From: an uncultured Oscillospiraceae bacterium
GTDB taxonomy: Bacteria > Bacillota > Clostridia > Oscillospirales > Oscillospiraceae
Assembly: GCA_934621665.1 (NCBI GenBank)
Contig: CAKTUT010000092.1
Coordinates: 1 to 7,036, forward strand
Length of the DNA: 7,036 bases
Direction of reading: 5' to 3'
Below the pieces are notes generated by a model. The model searched no databases and was not told the origin of the DNA. It was given only the letters and a program-made list of their open reading frames with translations. Made by a program: the position numbers and the translations under genes. Of this stretch, positions 5,743-7,036 are shown one piece after another (the first letter of the stretch is position 1; each line of letters begins with the position of its first letter).

Positions 5743-6393
5743 ATGTGCTGGGAAATTGTACTGTTTGATCTGGATGGCACACTGACCGACTCCGGCCCGG
5801 GCATTATGAAAGCGGCGCAGTACGCGCTGCGCGCCTATGGTATCGAAAAGCCGTGGCAGGAGCTTGCCTACTTCGTCGGGCCACCGCTGAGTGAGAATTT
5901 CTCGCCGTTTGTGGCGTCGGAGGAGATTCCGAATATCATCGCAAAATTCCGAGAGTACTATCGCGTGGACGGCTGGATTGACAACGCACCGTATCCGGGT
6001 GTGGCCGAGATGCTGGCGGAAATGAAAGCTGCGGGCTGCAAGCTCTATGTCGCCACGTCAAAGCTTGAAACGATGGCGGTGCAGGTGCTGCGGCACTTTG
6101 GACTGGCTGGTTACTTTGAAGCCATCTGCGGCGCGCCGGAGAGCGACCCCGAAGCGGGCAAAAAGGTAAACGTGGTAAAAAGAGCGCTGAAAGAGGCGGA
6201 ATGCACCGAGCTTTCGCGCGCTGTAATGGTGGGCGACCGTGAGCATGACATTCTGGGCGGCCACATGGCAGGCTTGCAGGCCGTGGGTGTGCTCTATGGC
6301 TACGGAAGCCGCGAGGAACTGGAAAAGGCCGGGGCGGAGGCGATTGCAGCCACGCCGGAGGAACTGAAAAATCTGATTTTGATGAGGAACTGA
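5743..6393 (+). CDS. HAD-superfamily phosphatase, 5'-nucleotidase / phosphoglycolate phosphatase-like
   Basis: This 216-residue protein has all the HAD hydrolase motifs: FDLDGTLTDS (8-17) with nucleophile Asp9 and acid/base Asp11, VATSK (103-107) as motif II, a lysine-bearing region near Lys140/Lys141, and VGDREHDI (163-170) with the magnesium-binding Asp165 and Asp169. A helical cap lies between motifs I and II. The segments YALRAYGIE, FVGPPLSENF and VLYGYGSREELEKAGA resemble the HAD group usually labelled 5'-nucleotidase, which is close to Gph. It starts three bases after pyrF; the upstream GTGGGG (5731-5736) is a weak ribosome binding site, so translation probably depends on pyrF. The next in-frame ATG would remove the nucleophile. 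Placement between pyrF and pyrE suggests a nucleotide-related substrate such as a UMP-type monophosphate, but that is inference. Confidence 0.88.
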   Translation: MCWEIVLFDLDGTLTDSGPGIMKAAQYALRAYGIEKPWQELAYFVGPPLSENFSPFVASEEIPNIIAKFREYYRVDGWIDNAPYPGVAEMLAEMKAAGCKLYVATSKLETMAVQVLRHFGLAGYFEAICGAPESDPEAGKKVNVVKRALKEAECTELSRAVMVGDREHDILGGHMAGLQAVGVLYGYGSREELEKAGAEAIAATPEELKNLILMRN

Positions 6394-6404
6394 AAGGAGC
6401 AGCT

Positions 6405-7036
6405 ATGGAAAACCTGGAACGCCGAATTGCCGAGGGACTGCTGTCCATTCGTGCCGTGTTTTTTCGCCCGGATGAGCCGTTTACATGGGCAAGCGGCATC
6501 AAAAGCCCGGTCTACTGTGATAACCGCCTGATTCTCACCGCTCCCGCGGTGCGCACCGAGGTGGAGACGGCGCTGATGCACATTGTACAAGAGGAGTATC
6601 CGGAGGCAGAGGTACTGATGGGAACGAGCACGGCGGGCATTGCGCACGCGGCAATCGTTGCGCAAATGATGAACCTGCCCATGGGCTATGTCCGTGCGTC
6701 AGGCAAGGATCACGGCCGCAAGAACCAGATTGAGGGCAAGCTGGAGCGGGGGCAAAAGGTCGTCGTCATTGAGGATCTGATCTCTACCGGTGGAAGCGTG
6801 TTGGATGTGGTGAATGTTCTGCGCGAGGCCGGGGCAGATGTGCTTGGCGTTGCCAGCATCTTCACCTATGGAATGCAGAAAGGTCTGACGCGTCTGGCAG
6901 AGGCAAACGTGAAAAACCGAAGCCTGACAAACTTTGATGTCATTGCCGCCGTAGCGGCAGAGCAGAAATACATTCAGCCGGACGACGTTGCCCGACTGAT
7001 TCAGTTCCGCAACAACCCCGCAGACGAATCTTGGAT
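6405..7036 (+). CDS. pyrE: Orotate phosphoribosyltransferase (partial, extreme 3' end off the window)
   Basis: The gene starts at ATG 6405, five bases after AAAGGAG (6393-6399), and is open to the right edge with 210 complete codons. Related enzymes are about 205-225 residues long, so only a short tail is missing. It joins orotate to PRPP to give OMP, the fifth pathway step. Seen in order are FTWASGIKSPVYCDNR (26-41, orotate and phosphate contacts), GTSTAGIAHA (73-82, pyrophosphate loop), the flexible catalytic loop RASGKDHGRKNQIEG (97-111, with Lys101, His103 and Lys106), and the PRPP signature VVVIEDLISTGGS (119-131) with its acidic pair Glu123-Asp124. The gap to the preceding HAD gene is 11 bases, so it belongs to the same operon. 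The stop codon and any terminator lie outside the window. Confidence 0.96.
   Translation, partial: MENLERRIAEGLLSIRAVFFRPDEPFTWASGIKSPVYCDNRLILTAPAVRTEVETALMHIVQEEYPEAEVLMGTSTAGIAHAAIVAQMMNLPMGYVRASGKDHGRKNQIEGKLERGQKVVVIEDLISTGGSVLDVVNVLREAGADVLGVASIFTYGMQKGLTRLAEANVKNRSLTNFDVIAAVAAEQKYIQPDDVARLIQFRNNPADESW

Overview
The window looks like chromosomal DNA of an anaerobic Firmicute, most likely class Clostridia (Oscillospirales-like gut bacteria are a reasonable guess). The evidence is moderately GC-rich coding sequence, strong GGAGG-type ribosome binding sites, a Gram-positive type 1B dihydroorotate dehydrogenase (PyrK plus PyrD), and tightly overlapping genes. No taxon below class can be fixed from the sequence alone. 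I see no mobile element, tRNA, rRNA, CRISPR array or phage gene.

Left region (1-2033). A DegT/DnrJ/EryC1/StrS-type, PLP-dependent sugar aminotransferase gene runs leftward off the window edge, with 200 codons visible. A 225-base intergenic region separates it from a divergent ROK-family transcriptional repressor gene on the + strand. That region holds a leftward promoter whose -35 element lies inside a 25-bp inverted repeat with perfect 9-bp arms, AATTATTTT and AAAATAATT. This is the classic layout of a local repressor controlling a divergent sugar gene set. The ROK gene has its own probable extended -10 promoter with two overlapping perfect palindromes in the spacer.

Right region (2082-7036). 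A near-consensus sigma-A promoter (TTGACT, 17 bp, TATAAT) starts a pyrimidine biosynthesis operon in the order pyrC, pyrK, pyrD, pyrF, HAD phosphatase, pyrE. The pyrE gene is cut by the right edge very close to its natural end. The first three junctions are 4-, 7- and 8-base overlaps, and the next two are gaps of 3 and 11 bases, so the operon is very probably cotranscribed and translationally coupled. The products cover carbamoyl-aspartate to UMP: dihydroorotase, the NAD-linked two-subunit dihydroorotate dehydrogenase, orotate phosphoribosyltransferase and OMP decarboxylase. The genes for the first two steps (carAB, pyrB) and any pyrR are not in the window.

The points most worth a second look are the 5'-nucleotidase-like HAD gene between pyrF and pyrE, which could be a nucleotide overflow or house-cleaning phosphatase; the roughly 21-base pyr leader, too short for PyrR-type attenuation; the ROK/aminotransferase operator-promoter overlap; and an AT-rich tract covering the pyr promoter and the first 70 or so codons of pyrC. 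Apart from the HAD gene, the pyr block is standard core metabolism. If an undescribed system is present, it more likely continues to the left of the aminotransferase.
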